Below are positions 16,709 to 25,047 of a stretch of DNA of 64,000 nucleotides, piece after piece; position 1 is the first letter of the stretch; each line of letters begins with the position of its first letter. A model generated the notes under the pieces. That model was given only the letters and a program-made list of their open reading frames with translations. It was not told the DNA's origin and searched no databases. The stretch lies in the NCBI GenBank assembly GCA_031406155.1, contig JANOGW010000096.1, positions 1 through 64,000 of the forward strand, given 5' to 3'. A program made the translations under genes and the position numbers. The stretch is from JACMNW01 sp031406155. Lineage in GTDB: Bacteria > Pseudomonadota > Alphaproteobacteria > Rhodobacterales > Rhodobacteraceae.

Positions 16709-18052
16709 TCATCGCCTCAGATAGCTTTCCATGCTGTCTTCCAAGGCATCCTTCCAGGGCGTGTGATGAAGCGGTGCCATCGTGCCCGTCATCACCGATC
16801 TGTACGCATTGTCGCGGAAGGTCATGATGTTTTTGACCTTGTGCTTCTTCCACGCATTGAACGCCTCGTTCGAGCCGGGAATGTCGAAGCTGGGGTAGTC
16901 CGTAAGGTCGATCAATTCCTGAACATAGGCGCCCTGATAGGCAATCGCCTCGTAGCCATCTGCCAGCTTGTCTTCGGCGGCTATCCGAGCGCTGACATCT
17001 GCGGCCCGATCAGTCTCAGCCATGGGAACAGCAAGCTTGCCCATGATCACGTCACGCACATACCAGGCCTGCGCGTCGAACATGTTGAAGGTGTACCACT
17101 GGTCCTGCATGCCCAGGTAAAACAGCTTGGGGTTCTTCACCCAGACAACACCGCGATAAAGATCAGCCGTGGCCAGACGGTTTTTTGTCCGTAGCCGCAG
17201 CCCGTCAGGCAAAAACGGAAAGTGGTGCTGATATCCGGTGCACAGGATTATCGCATCGATATGCGCGGTGCTGCCATCCTTGAACGACGCGGTGTTGCCA
17301 TCCACACCCGTCAGCAGCGGCACCTCTTTCCAATTCGGTGGCCAGTCAAACCCCATCGGGGCCGTGCGATGCGACACCGTCACCGATTTGCAGCCATACT
17401 TCCAGCATTGCGATCCGATATCCTCGGCCGAATAGCTGGTGCCGACCACCAGAATATCCTTGCCCGCAAATTCCCGTGCATCGCGGAAATCATGGGCATG
17501 CAGTATTCGACCGTTGAAGGTGGCAAACCCCGGAAATTCCGGCACGTTCGGGGTAGAGAAATGCCCCGATGCAACCACCACGTCATCGAAGTCTTCGGAA
17601 TAGGTGTGATCCTTTTTCAGATCATGCACGGTCACCGTGAACTTTTTTGTCCGCTCGTCAAACGTCACCATCCGCACCGGCGTGCGAAACCTGATCCAGG
17701 GCCGGACGTTGGCCTTTTTGACGCGCCCTTCGATGTAGTCAAACAGAACGGCACGGGGCGGGTAGCTGCCGATCTGTTTGCCGAAATGTTCCTCGAAAGT
17801 GTAGTCGGCAAATTCCAGCCCCTCTTTCGGGCCGTTCGACCACAGATAGCGGTACATTGATCCGTGCACGGGTTCGCCATATTCATCCAGCCCGGTGCGC
17901 CATGAATAGTTCCACAGCCCGCCCCAATTGTCCTGTTTCTCAAAACAGACCACCTCGGGGATATCCGCCCCATTTTGCGCCGCAGACTGGAAAGCCCGCA
18001 ATTGTGCCAGACCAGACGGCCCTGCCCCAATGACCGCAACGCGTTTTTTCAT
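16709..18052 (-). CDS. tmm: Trimethylamine monooxygenase (flavin-containing monooxygenase, Tmm type)
   Basis: A 447-residue FAD/NADPH enzyme that oxidises trimethylamine to trimethylamine N-oxide. It shows the FAD site GAGPSG at 8-13, the NADPH-binding VVGTSYSAEDIG in the middle and the later LCTGYQHHFPFL, which corresponds to the FMO FATGY motif. Size, the GGLWNYSW stretch and overall sequence match the Tmm enzymes of marine Roseobacters rather than generic FMOs. No TMAO demethylase (tdm) or TMAO transporter is next to it, though a formaldehyde dehydrogenase gene follows within about 600 bases on the other strand. Confidence 0.85.
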   Translation of the reverse strand: MKKRVAVIGAGPSGLAQLRAFQSAAQNGADIPEVVCFEKQDNWGGLWNYSWRTGLDEYGEPVHGSMYRYLWSNGPKEGLEFADYTFEEHFGKQIGSYPPRAVLFDYIEGRVKKANVRPWIRFRTPVRMVTFDERTKKFTVTVHDLKKDHTYSEDFDDVVVASGHFSTPNVPEFPGFATFNGRILHAHDFRDAREFAGKDILVVGTSYSAEDIGSQCWKYGCKSVTVSHRTAPMGFDWPPNWKEVPLLTGVDGNTASFKDGSTAHIDAIILCTGYQHHFPFLPDGLRLRTKNRLATADLYRGVVWVKNPKLFYLGMQDQWYTFNMFDAQAWYVRDVIMGKLAVPMAETDRAADVSARIAAEDKLADGYEAIAYQGAYVQELIDLTDYPSFDIPGSNEAFNAWKKHKVKNIMTFRDNAYRSVMTGTMAPLHHTPWKDALEDSMESYLRR

Positions 18053-18186
18053 GGTTTCTCCCGATTTGGCTAGGCGCGGATCACGCGCAGGATTGGCTTA
18101 TCCGAACATTAGAGAGGCCATATCACTTATGTCAAATATTCTTCCTGCTGTGAAACACAGCGGAGTACGGAGCGCGCTTCACTGCG

Positions 18187-18552
18187 TCAACCACAGGTGA
18201 TTTTTGCGACGTTGCCGGACCCGTCGAGGTAGAAATTGATGCGTGCACTGCTGTAGTCCTCGGTGATCAAACCACCAAGCGGGATCACGCGAACCGGTGC
18301 CGTGATGCCGGCCGTGGCAACCTCTGCGGCAGGTTGACCTACCAGATAGGAATAGGCCGCAGACTTGCAGACGTCAGGCTCCAGATCGTTCAGACCCGGC
18401 GTCAGATCAACGGGTTGCCCGGTAACCGGATCAATCCCCGGAACCGTTGGTGGCAGGGGTTCGGGGCTTGGACTTGGGGCGCAGCCAATCAGCAATAAGG
18501 CCACAGCGCAGAGGGGAATTGCTTTGAACATTCGTCGTTTCCCGCGTTGCAT
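18187..18552 (-). CDS. Lipoprotein with peptidase inhibitor I78-type domain
   Basis: About 121 residues: a lipoprotein signal with LLLIGC lipobox (Cys24), a short Pro-rich spacer, then a compact domain with C-SAAYSYLVGQP, RVIPLGGLITEDY, SARINFYLDGSGNV and a terminal CG. These match the I78 family of small serine-protease inhibitors, in which the two Cys pair. It should guard the periplasmic face of the outer membrane. The start could be the ATG at 18552 (used here), 18588 or 18531; all keep the lipobox. Divergent from frmA by 53 bases. Confidence 0.8.
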   Translation of the reverse strand: MQRGKRRMFKAIPLCAVALLLIGCAPSPSPEPLPPTVPGIDPVTGQPVDLTPGLNDLEPDVCKSAAYSYLVGQPAAEVATAGITAPVRVIPLGGLITEDYSSARINFYLDGSGNVAKITCG

Positions 18553-18605
18553 TTCGTCTTTCTTTCGCACAGGTTTGGATAAATTCAAAGGGAGAGGATC
18601 TGATC

Positions 18606-19736
18606 ATGCGTACTCGTGCCGCGGTTGCTGTTGGTGCTGGGAAGCCGCTTGAGATTATGGAAGTTAATCTCGCCGACCCGAAAGAGGGCGAGGTTCTGGT
18701 CGAGATCAAGGCCACCGGCATCTGTCATACGGACGAATTCACCTTGTCCGGGGCAGACCCGGAGGGGCTGTTTCCCGCGATTCTGGGCCATGAAGGCGCA
18801 GGCGTGGTGATTGCCTGCGGACCCGGCGTCACCACCCTGAAGGTCGGCGATCATGTGATCCCGCTGTATACACCCGAATGCCGCACCTGCCCGTCTTGCC
18901 TGTCGCGCAAGACCAATCTGTGCACGGCAATCCGGGCCACGCAGGGTCAGGGTCTGATGCCCGATGGCACCAGCCGGTTTTCGATGCTGGATGGCACGCC
19001 GATCTATCACTACATGGGCTGTTCGACCTTTGCGAACCACACGGTGGTGCCAGAGATTGCCCTTGCCAAGGTGCGCAGCGACGCGCCGTTCGACAAGATC
19101 TGCTACATCGGTTGCGGAGTGACCACCGGCATCGGTGCCGTGATCAACACGGCACAGGTCGAGATTGGTGCCAAGGCCGTGGTATTCGGTCTGGGTGGCA
19201 TCGGGCTGAACGTCATTCAGGGGCTTCGCTTGGCTGGGGCCGATATGATCATCGGCGTTGACCTGAACCCTGACAAAAAGGCCTGGGGCGAACGGTTCGG
19301 AATGACCCATTTCGTCAACCCGAAAGAGATTGACGGATCGGTCGTCCAGCATATCGTCAACATGACAAAAACTCCGTTCGACCAGATCGGCGGCGCGGAT
19401 TACTCTTTCGATTGCACCGGCAACGTGAAGGTCATGCGCGATGCGCTGGAATGTACGCATCGCGGTTGGGGCGTATCGGTGGTGATCGGCGTGGCACCTG
19501 CGGGGGCTGTCATAGAAACTCGACCGTTCCAGTTGGTGACCGGCCGCATTTGGAAAGGCACCGCCTTTGGTGGCGCACGCGGCCGCACCGACGTGCCACG
19601 GATTGTGGATTGGTACATGGATGGCAAGATCCAGATCGACCCGATGATCACCCATACCCTGCGCCTTGAAGATATTAACAAAGGCTTTGATTTGATGCAT
19701 TCGGGGGAAAGTATAAGATCGGTGGTAGTGTATTGA
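18606..19736 (+). CDS. frmA: S-(hydroxymethyl)glutathione dehydrogenase / class III alcohol dehydrogenase
   Basis: A 376-residue NAD- and zinc-dependent enzyme that oxidises the glutathione adduct of formaldehyde to S-formylglutathione. The catalytic zinc site is visible (Cys40, His62-Glu63), as is the structural zinc set (Cys92, Cys95, Cys98, Cys106) in ECRTCPSCLS. The NAD fold shows GLGGIGLNVIQG. Length and sequence are those of class III ADH. The S-formylglutathione hydrolase gene is not adjacent; instead a ClpP-like gene follows 35 bases downstream. Confidence 0.95.
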   Translation: MRTRAAVAVGAGKPLEIMEVNLADPKEGEVLVEIKATGICHTDEFTLSGADPEGLFPAILGHEGAGVVIACGPGVTTLKVGDHVIPLYTPECRTCPSCLSRKTNLCTAIRATQGQGLMPDGTSRFSMLDGTPIYHYMGCSTFANHTVVPEIALAKVRSDAPFDKICYIGCGVTTGIGAVINTAQVEIGAKAVVFGLGGIGLNVIQGLRLAGADMIIGVDLNPDKKAWGERFGMTHFVNPKEIDGSVVQHIVNMTKTPFDQIGGADYSFDCTGNVKVMRDALECTHRGWGVSVVIGVAPAGAVIETRPFQLVTGRIWKGTAFGGARGRTDVPRIVDWYMDGKIQIDPMITHTLRLEDINKGFDLMHSGESIRSVVVY

Positions 19737-19771
19737 ATTTATGAATGAATAATCTTAGAGAAGGGTTGAAA

Positions 19772-20365
19772 ATGATCACCACTTTACTGGACAACACTGA
19801 TCGCAACGACGAAAACGATGTCCCGCGCGGCCTAGATCAATTGTACCTGAAAAGCCGAAGCGTGATCATCACCGGCGAGATCAATGACAAGGTGGCGGCA
19901 CGGGCGGTTTCGCATCTGCTGGCACTGGCCGAACAGAGCGATGACCCGATCAACCTGTACATCAACTCGCCGGGTGGCCATGTGGAATCGGGCGATATGG
20001 TGCATGACATCATCAAATTCATCCGCCCGACGGTGCGTACGATTGGCAGCGGTTGGGTGGCGAGTGCGGGGGCGCTGATATTTATCGGGGCCGCGCGGGA
20101 AAACCGCTATTGCCTGCCGAATACCCGGTTTTTGCTACACCAGCCAAGTGGCGGGATCGGTGGAACGGCGTCGGACATCTCGATACAGGCGAACCAGATC
20201 GCCGTTATGCGGGATCGGTTCAATCGGCTGTTTGCCGAAGCAACCGGGCAGACACCGGATCGTATTGCACAAGATACCGCGCGCGATTTCTGGCTGACGG
20301 TGGATGAGGCGCTGGCCTATGGGCTTTTGGGCCAGATGATCCGGTCTATGGATGATCTGCGCTGA
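19772..20365 (+). CDS. ClpP-like serine protease subunit (paralogue)
   Basis: A 197-residue ClpP-family protein. The triad is present: Ser98 in GWVASAGAL, His123 in FLLHQPSGG and an Asp in the DTARDFW segment (168-172). The Ser lies in SAG rather than the common SMG, and the gene is next to frmA rather than clpX, so it is likely a second ClpP copy, not the housekeeping one. NSPGGHVESGDMVHD matches the INSPGG box. I chose the ATG at 19772, preceded by GAGAAGG, over an ATG 27 bases earlier without a site. It could form mixed rings with the main ClpP. Confidence 0.85.
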   Translation: MITTLLDNTDRNDENDVPRGLDQLYLKSRSVIITGEINDKVAARAVSHLLALAEQSDDPINLYINSPGGHVESGDMVHDIIKFIRPTVRTIGSGWVASAGALIFIGAARENRYCLPNTRFLLHQPSGGIGGTASDISIQANQIAVMRDRFNRLFAEATGQTPDRIAQDTARDFWLTVDEALAYGLLGQMIRSMDDLR

Positions 20366-20380
20366 ACAGCGGGGCAAAAC

Positions 20381-20410
20381 GGATCGTCCGACCCTGTGGC
20401 CGGACGATCC
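20381..20410. terminator. Hairpin between convergent clpP-like and glycine-zipper genes
   Basis: A perfect 10-bp stem (GGATCGTCCG at 20381-20390 with CGGACGATCC at 20401-20410) and a ten-base loop lies between two convergent stop codons. There is no T-run on either side, so termination efficiency is uncertain; position suggests a bidirectional terminator. Confidence 0.6.
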
Positions 20411-20417
20411 AACTGGT

Positions 20418-20675
20418 TCAGCACGCGGCGTAGTATCTCGTGCCATTGGACCGCTCATAAAGGCAGCGACCCTGCGCATCCTGGCCACCGATCAACGTTC
20501 CTGCAGCAAGTCCGGTAAGGCCGCCGATCAGAATGCCTTTACCCTTGTCATCGTCGCTAGAGACGGAGGCGCCGATCAGAGCGCCAGCGGCTGTGCCGGC
20601 AATTTGGTTCTGTTCTTGCGTTTCGCAGGCAGCAAGCACTGCGACAATTGGCAATACCAATAGGAATTTGTTCAT
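20418..20675 (-). CDS. Small glycine-zipper outer-membrane lipoprotein
   Basis: An 85-residue lipoprotein: signal with VLAAC lipobox (Cys17), then a glycine-zipper stretch of alternating small residues (AGTAAGALIGASV and LIGGLTGLAAGTLIGG) like the YMGG/17-kDa antigen type, and a short C-terminal part with two Cys. Such proteins are abundant in the alphaproteobacterial outer membrane; the function is unknown. It is monocistronic and divergent from the luciferase-like gene by about 260 bases that hold no other gene I can support. Confidence 0.82.
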   Translation of the reverse strand: MNKFLLVLPIVAVLAACETQEQNQIAGTAAGALIGASVSSDDDKGKGILIGGLTGLAAGTLIGGQDAQGRCLYERSNGTRYYAAC

Positions 20676-20934
20676 TTTGGACCTCGTTCATTTTCAACGG
20701 ACAATTGCCCGTACATGTCATTTTAACTCGCCAGAATGAATTTGGTTCCCTTAGCCGTTTCAGTCGGCAGACTGGCGCGCATCGCAGCGGCGATTTCCGC
20801 TTGCCGTTGTTGCCGCAAACAGACTGAGGGTGACTGTTCAAAGCGCCGGTCTGTTCAGGAACGCACAGAGAATGGTGGTTTAATCCGCGGAAACCCCACT
20901 TATGTTCGTGAAAAGCCTATCAAGGAAGCACAGT

Positions 20935-21987
20935 ATGACCTTTGATATTTCACTTGGCATCGATACGTTCGGCGACGTCACATCTGCTAAGAACGGGCAT
21001 CTGAAACCGCAAGATGAAGTTCTGCGCGATGTGGTCGAGGAAGGCGTGCTGGCCGATGCCGTTGGCATCGATTTCATCGGTCTTGGCGAACATCACCGCG
21101 ACGATTTTGCGATATCCTCGCCCGAGGTGGTGCTGGCAGCAATTGGCGCGCGCACCAACCGTATCAAGTTGGGCTCGGCTGTGACGGTGCTCAGTTCAGA
21201 TGATCCGATACGCGTGTTTCAGCGGTTTTCGACCCTGAATGCCATCACCAAAGGGCGTGCAGAGGTGGTTTTGGGACGTGGGTCTTTCACCGAAAGTTTC
21301 CCGCTGTTCGGCCAGAACCTTGAAGACTATGACCTGCTGTTCGAGGAAAAGCTGGATCTGTTCGTGCATCTGTTGCGCAATGAGGCCGTCACCTGGTCCG
21401 GCAAGACGCGCCCCGCATTGAACCGCCAGCGGGTTTACCCGCTGTTAGGCGCGGGCGGGCTTGGCGCATGGGTTGGCGTTGGTGGCAGTCCGGAGTCTGT
21501 CGTTCGTGCTGTGCGGCATGACCTGCCGATGATGTTTGCGATCATTGGCGGCGATCCTGCGCGGTTCGCGCCCTATGTCGATCTGTACCACCGTGCTACG
21601 GCACAGTTGAACCGCCCCATTCGCCCAGTCGGCGTGCACTCACCCGGTCACGTCGCCAACACTGATGTAGAGGCAATGGAGACAATATGGCCCCATTACA
21701 AAGTGTTGCATGACAGGATCGGGGGCGAACGTGGCTGGCCACCGGTAACGCATGAGAGGTTCATGGCCGAGATCGCGCAGGGGTCGCTTTACGTCGGCGC
21801 GCCGGAAACCGTTGCCCGCAAGATCGCGGCAACTGTGCGGACACTGGGTCTGGCCCGGTTTGACATGAAGTATTCCAGCGGTCCGATGCCGCATGGCGCG
21901 ATGATGAAAAGCATCCAGCTTTATGGCGAAAAGGTCATTCCGATGGTGCGCGATATGCTGACGCAGACCCGGCTGCAGACGGCCTGA
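20935..21987 (+). CDS. LLM-class flavin-dependent oxidoreductase (luciferase-like)
   Basis: A 350-residue TIM-barrel flavoprotein of the bacterial luciferase-like superfamily: FDISLGIDTFGDV at the start, FIGLGEHHRDDFAISSPEVVLAAIGARTNRI split over about 45-80, and GRAEVVLGRGSF near 105. It probably uses FMNH2 or F420-like flavin to oxidise an unknown organic substrate. The ATG at 20935 has AAGGAAG upstream; a longer start 33 bases earlier lacks one. It runs head-on into rppH with no gap between the two stop codons. Confidence 0.88.
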   Translation: MTFDISLGIDTFGDVTSAKNGHLKPQDEVLRDVVEEGVLADAVGIDFIGLGEHHRDDFAISSPEVVLAAIGARTNRIKLGSAVTVLSSDDPIRVFQRFSTLNAITKGRAEVVLGRGSFTESFPLFGQNLEDYDLLFEEKLDLFVHLLRNEAVTWSGKTRPALNRQRVYPLLGAGGLGAWVGVGGSPESVVRAVRHDLPMMFAIIGGDPARFAPYVDLYHRATAQLNRPIRPVGVHSPGHVANTDVEAMETIWPHYKVLHDRIGGERGWPPVTHERFMAEIAQGSLYVGAPETVARKIAATVRTLGLARFDMKYSSGPMPHGAMMKSIQLYGEKVIPMVRDMLTQTRLQTA

Positions 21988-22470
21988 TCACGCAAGATCG
22001 GCGCGAAACGCGGCAACGACTGTCTCATAGACTGCGCGCTTGAACGGCACGATGGAGGCGATCATGTCGTCCGCGGCAATCCAGCGCCAGGCCGCAAACT
22101 CGGGATGATCGGTTTCCAGCACAATCTGGTCATCCCGGCCAAGATACCGGAATAGAAACCACTTCTGCCGTTGGCCGCGATACTTGCCGCCCCAGACCTT
22201 GCCCAGCAGATCGGCGGGCAAATCATAAGTCACCCAATCATCGGTTTTTGCGATGAATTGCACGAGATCGGCGGTGATGCCCGTTTCTTCGACCAGTTCA
22301 CGCAGGGCGGCGGCACGCGGCTTTTCGCCCGCGTCAATACCACCTTGCGGCATTTGCCAAGCAGGGATCGGGCTATCGATCCGTTGACCAGCGAAGATCT
22401 GGCCCTTTGCGTTGATCAGCATGACGCCAACGCACGGACGATAGGGCAATGAGGCAGGGTCTACACGCAT
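21988..22470 (-). CDS. rppH: RppH, RNA pyrophosphohydrolase (Nudix)
   Basis: A 160-residue Nudix hydrolase that removes pyrophosphate from the 5' end of mRNA and starts its decay. The Nudix box spans residues 43-65 (G at 43, RELVEETGI at the end). PYRPCVGVMLIN, WQMPQGGID and the later KWFLFRY match RppH rather than generic Nudix proteins. It is the last gene in the leftward chain rsfS-rlmH-gpmI-envC-ctpA-rppH, 87 bases after ctpA. Confidence 0.94.
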   Translation of the reverse strand: MRVDPASLPYRPCVGVMLINAKGQIFAGQRIDSPIPAWQMPQGGIDAGEKPRAAALRELVEETGITADLVQFIAKTDDWVTYDLPADLLGKVWGGKYRGQRQKWFLFRYLGRDDQIVLETDHPEFAAWRWIAADDMIASIVPFKRAVYETVVAAFRADLA

Positions 22471-22557
22471 CCGGGCGACCTGACCGCACAGACAACGCAG
22501 CCCCGAACGTGATCCGGCGCCGCGCGGTGTGAGCCGAGCCTGGGACGACCAGATTTA

Positions 22558-23895
22558 TTACGGCTTCGGTTCAATCGCCGCCAGCCCCTTCAAGATATCG
22601 ACGGCATAGGCAAGCTGGTAATCCTCATCCCGCAGCTTGGCGGATTCCTCCGCCCGGGTGCGTTCTTCGTCCTGAAGCGCGCGCTCTTCCTCGGTCATCG
22701 AATCGTTGCTGATGCTGCCACGCAGATCAGCCTCCGACCGTTGCTCAGGTTCAACAACAACGGGCGCATCGGGATCGACAGGTTCAAGGATCGGCTGATT
22801 GACCACGATATCCGGAGCCACGCCAAGTGCCTGAATAGAGCGGCCCGAAGGGGTGTAGTACCGCGCGGTCGTCAGCCGCATGGCACCATCGCCACGCAGC
22901 GGCACTAGGGTTTGCACCGACCCCTTGCCAAAGCTTTTGGTGCCGACGACGATGGCGCGGCGATGATCCTGCAACGCGCCTGCAACGATTTCAGACGCCG
23001 ACGCAGAGCCACCATTGATCAGTACGACCATGGCCTTGCCGCCGGTCAGATCACCGATTTCCGCGTTGAACCGCTCGCCGTTGCCAGCCTGCCGGCCGCG
23101 GGTGGAAACAATCTCGCCCTTATCAAGGAAGGCGTCGGACACCATGATCGCCTGGTTCAGCAGACCACCCGGATTGTTGCGCAGATCCAGAACAAAGCCA
23201 TCGACCTTGTCCATGCCGCCCAAAGCCTCGACCTGCTTTTTCAGTTCTGCATCAAGGCCGACATAGGTCTGGTCATTGAAGGTGGTCACCCGCAGGACAA
23301 CGGTATTGCCGACGGTCCTGCCGCGAACAGCGGTAAGTTTGATGGTGTCGCGAATCATCGATACGTCGAACGGGTCCGGCGCGCCTTCACGCACGATAGT
23401 GACAATGATTTCCGATCCGATCGGGCCGCGCATCAGTTCGACGGCATCATCGAGCGTCAAGCCCAGCACGGATTCGCCGTTGACATGGCTGATGAAATCG
23501 CCAGCCAGAATTCCGGCAGCATCGGCAGGTGTGCCATCCATCGGCGAGACGACTTTGATGAAGCCCTCTTCTTGCGTCACTTCAATGCCCAGACCACCGA
23601 ATTCGCCCTGCGTCTGCACCTGCATGTCGTCGAAATCTTTGGCCGTCAGATAACTTGAATGCGGGTCAAGCGATGTCAGCATGCCGTTAATTGCAGCCTC
23701 GATCAGCTTTTCGCTGTCAACTTCCTCGACATATTGCGCGCGAATACGCTCGAAGATATCGCCAAAAAGATCCAGCTGTTCATAGACAGATGCGCTTTTT
23801 GTGGCCTCTTGCGCGATCATTGGTCCGGCCACCTGGGTTGCAATCAAAGCGCCTGCCAGCGTTCCGCCCAATCCAACCAGTGCATACTTTTTCAT
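22558..23895 (-). CDS. ctpA: CtpA-type carboxy-terminal processing protease (S41)
   Basis: A 445-residue periplasmic serine protease that trims the C-termini of envelope proteins, including cell-wall hydrolases. It has an N-terminal signal/anchor (about 7-28), a PDZ domain (about 90-170) and the S41 core, where the catalytic Ser lies in NGGSASASEIVAGAL and the Lys in GTKSFGKGSVQT. A charged C-terminal tail rich in Glu and Arg follows. It lies 24 bases after envC, a murein hydrolase activator; ctpA and envC are commonly linked in alphaproteobacteria. Confidence 0.95.
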   Translation of the reverse strand: MKKYALVGLGGTLAGALIATQVAGPMIAQEATKSASVYEQLDLFGDIFERIRAQYVEEVDSEKLIEAAINGMLTSLDPHSSYLTAKDFDDMQVQTQGEFGGLGIEVTQEEGFIKVVSPMDGTPADAAGILAGDFISHVNGESVLGLTLDDAVELMRGPIGSEIIVTIVREGAPDPFDVSMIRDTIKLTAVRGRTVGNTVVLRVTTFNDQTYVGLDAELKKQVEALGGMDKVDGFVLDLRNNPGGLLNQAIMVSDAFLDKGEIVSTRGRQAGNGERFNAEIGDLTGGKAMVVLINGGSASASEIVAGALQDHRRAIVVGTKSFGKGSVQTLVPLRGDGAMRLTTARYYTPSGRSIQALGVAPDIVVNQPILEPVDPDAPVVVEPEQRSEADLRGSISNDSMTEEERALQDEERTRAEESAKLRDEDYQLAYAVDILKGLAAIEPKP

Positions 23896-23919
23896 CGAAC
23901 CGTTATCCCTGCTGACTAT

Positions 23920-25047
23920 CTAGTTTTGTATTGTGGCAAACCACTCTGCCGGATCGACCGGCGTGGCACCTTGTCTGAGTTCCATATAAAGCGTTTCCGT
24001 AGCTTGTGCACCACCACCTTCTTGGGTGGACGCCAGAAACTCTGTTGCGCCTGCCTCTTTTCCGCCCATTAGCCCCAATGGTGCCCCGGCTGCAACAACT
24101 TCGCCCAGTTCGCCATATATGGTTTCCATGCCCGACAAAATCAGAAGATAGCCGTCTCCCGGCTCAAGTATCATCACATTTCCGTAGTCCAGCAAAAGCC
24201 CGTGGAACCGGATAGTAGCGGGCCAGGGTGCCGAGACAAGCGCCAGCGGCCGTGTGGCAAGCGAAATGCCCGGGCGGCGCGCGCCCGTTGCATCCGCCTC
24301 GTTCGCGCGGCGCAAAATCTTTCCAAGCACCGGCAGCGGTAGCGTGCCTTTGGCAGACTGGAAATCGCGGATGCTGCCAGTGGTATCTTCGGTCACCATC
24401 AGGCCCGCAGCAAAGGCATCCAGCGTGTCAGAGCTTTCGAGCAGGCCCAGCAACGTATTTTGATCCTCAAGAAACCGCTTTGGCAGATCGGTCCGGGCCG
24501 AGATTGCCTTCGACAGCGTCGTGCGCGCATCCTGCGCTGCCTGCATCCCTGCGGTCAGCTTCTCACCGGCCCCAAGCTGCAAACCCCGCAGGTCACGTAA
24601 TTCAGCAAGATCGCTGCGCAAAGTCTCAGCTTCGGCCTGAAGTGCGGGGGTCACATCGGCCAGCAGCATGCCAGAGCGCGCGGTACCCAGCGCGCCGGTT
24701 GGATGCAGCAGCAAAAGCCGGGCCGGATCGGCCTCGATCCGCATCAAGGCTGAAACCAGTTGCGCCACGCGGTCGCGCTTTGCGTCATATTCAAGGGTCA
24801 GCGCCGCCTCGCGCAGGCTGGCTTGCCGCAACGCCGCGCGAAGGGCATCAAGCCCCGTTTCATAGGCGTGGATGGTCTTGCCAAGGGCAGCGACCTGATC
24901 ACGCGCCGACGTCGCCTCTTCAAGGGCCGTCACGGCGAGCGATAGGTCAGATGACGCCCGCGCAGCCTGCTCGGCAACGGTTTCGGCCAGTGCCGGCTGC
25001 CCCATCATGGCCAAAGCCAGCAAAAGACCGGACGCTATCCGCTTCAA
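23920..25047 (-). CDS. EnvC-like murein hydrolase activator with degenerate LytM domain
   Basis: About 375 residues: signal peptide (KRIASGLLLALAMMGQPALA), a long coiled-coil region (about 25-220) and a C-terminal M23/LytM domain. The LytM zinc-binding His residues are not seen (ILEPGDGYLLILSGMETIYG instead of the HxH-containing strand), as in EnvC, which activates amidases rather than cutting peptidoglycan itself. The only sensible start is TTG at 25047, whose TTGA overlaps the gpmI stop; the first in-frame ATG would cut into the signal peptide. A frame open further upstream only reads through gpmI. Confidence 0.85.
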   Translation of the reverse strand: MKRIASGLLLALAMMGQPALAETVAEQAARASSDLSLAVTALEEATSARDQVAALGKTIHAYETGLDALRAALRQASLREAALTLEYDAKRDRVAQLVSALMRIEADPARLLLLHPTGALGTARSGMLLADVTPALQAEAETLRSDLAELRDLRGLQLGAGEKLTAGMQAAQDARTTLSKAISARTDLPKRFLEDQNTLLGLLESSDTLDAFAAGLMVTEDTTGSIRDFQSAKGTLPLPVLGKILRRANEADATGARRPGISLATRPLALVSAPWPATIRFHGLLLDYGNVMILEPGDGYLLILSGMETIYGELGEVVAAGAPLGLMGGKEAGATEFLASTQEGGGAQATETLYMELRQGATPVDPAEWFATIQN

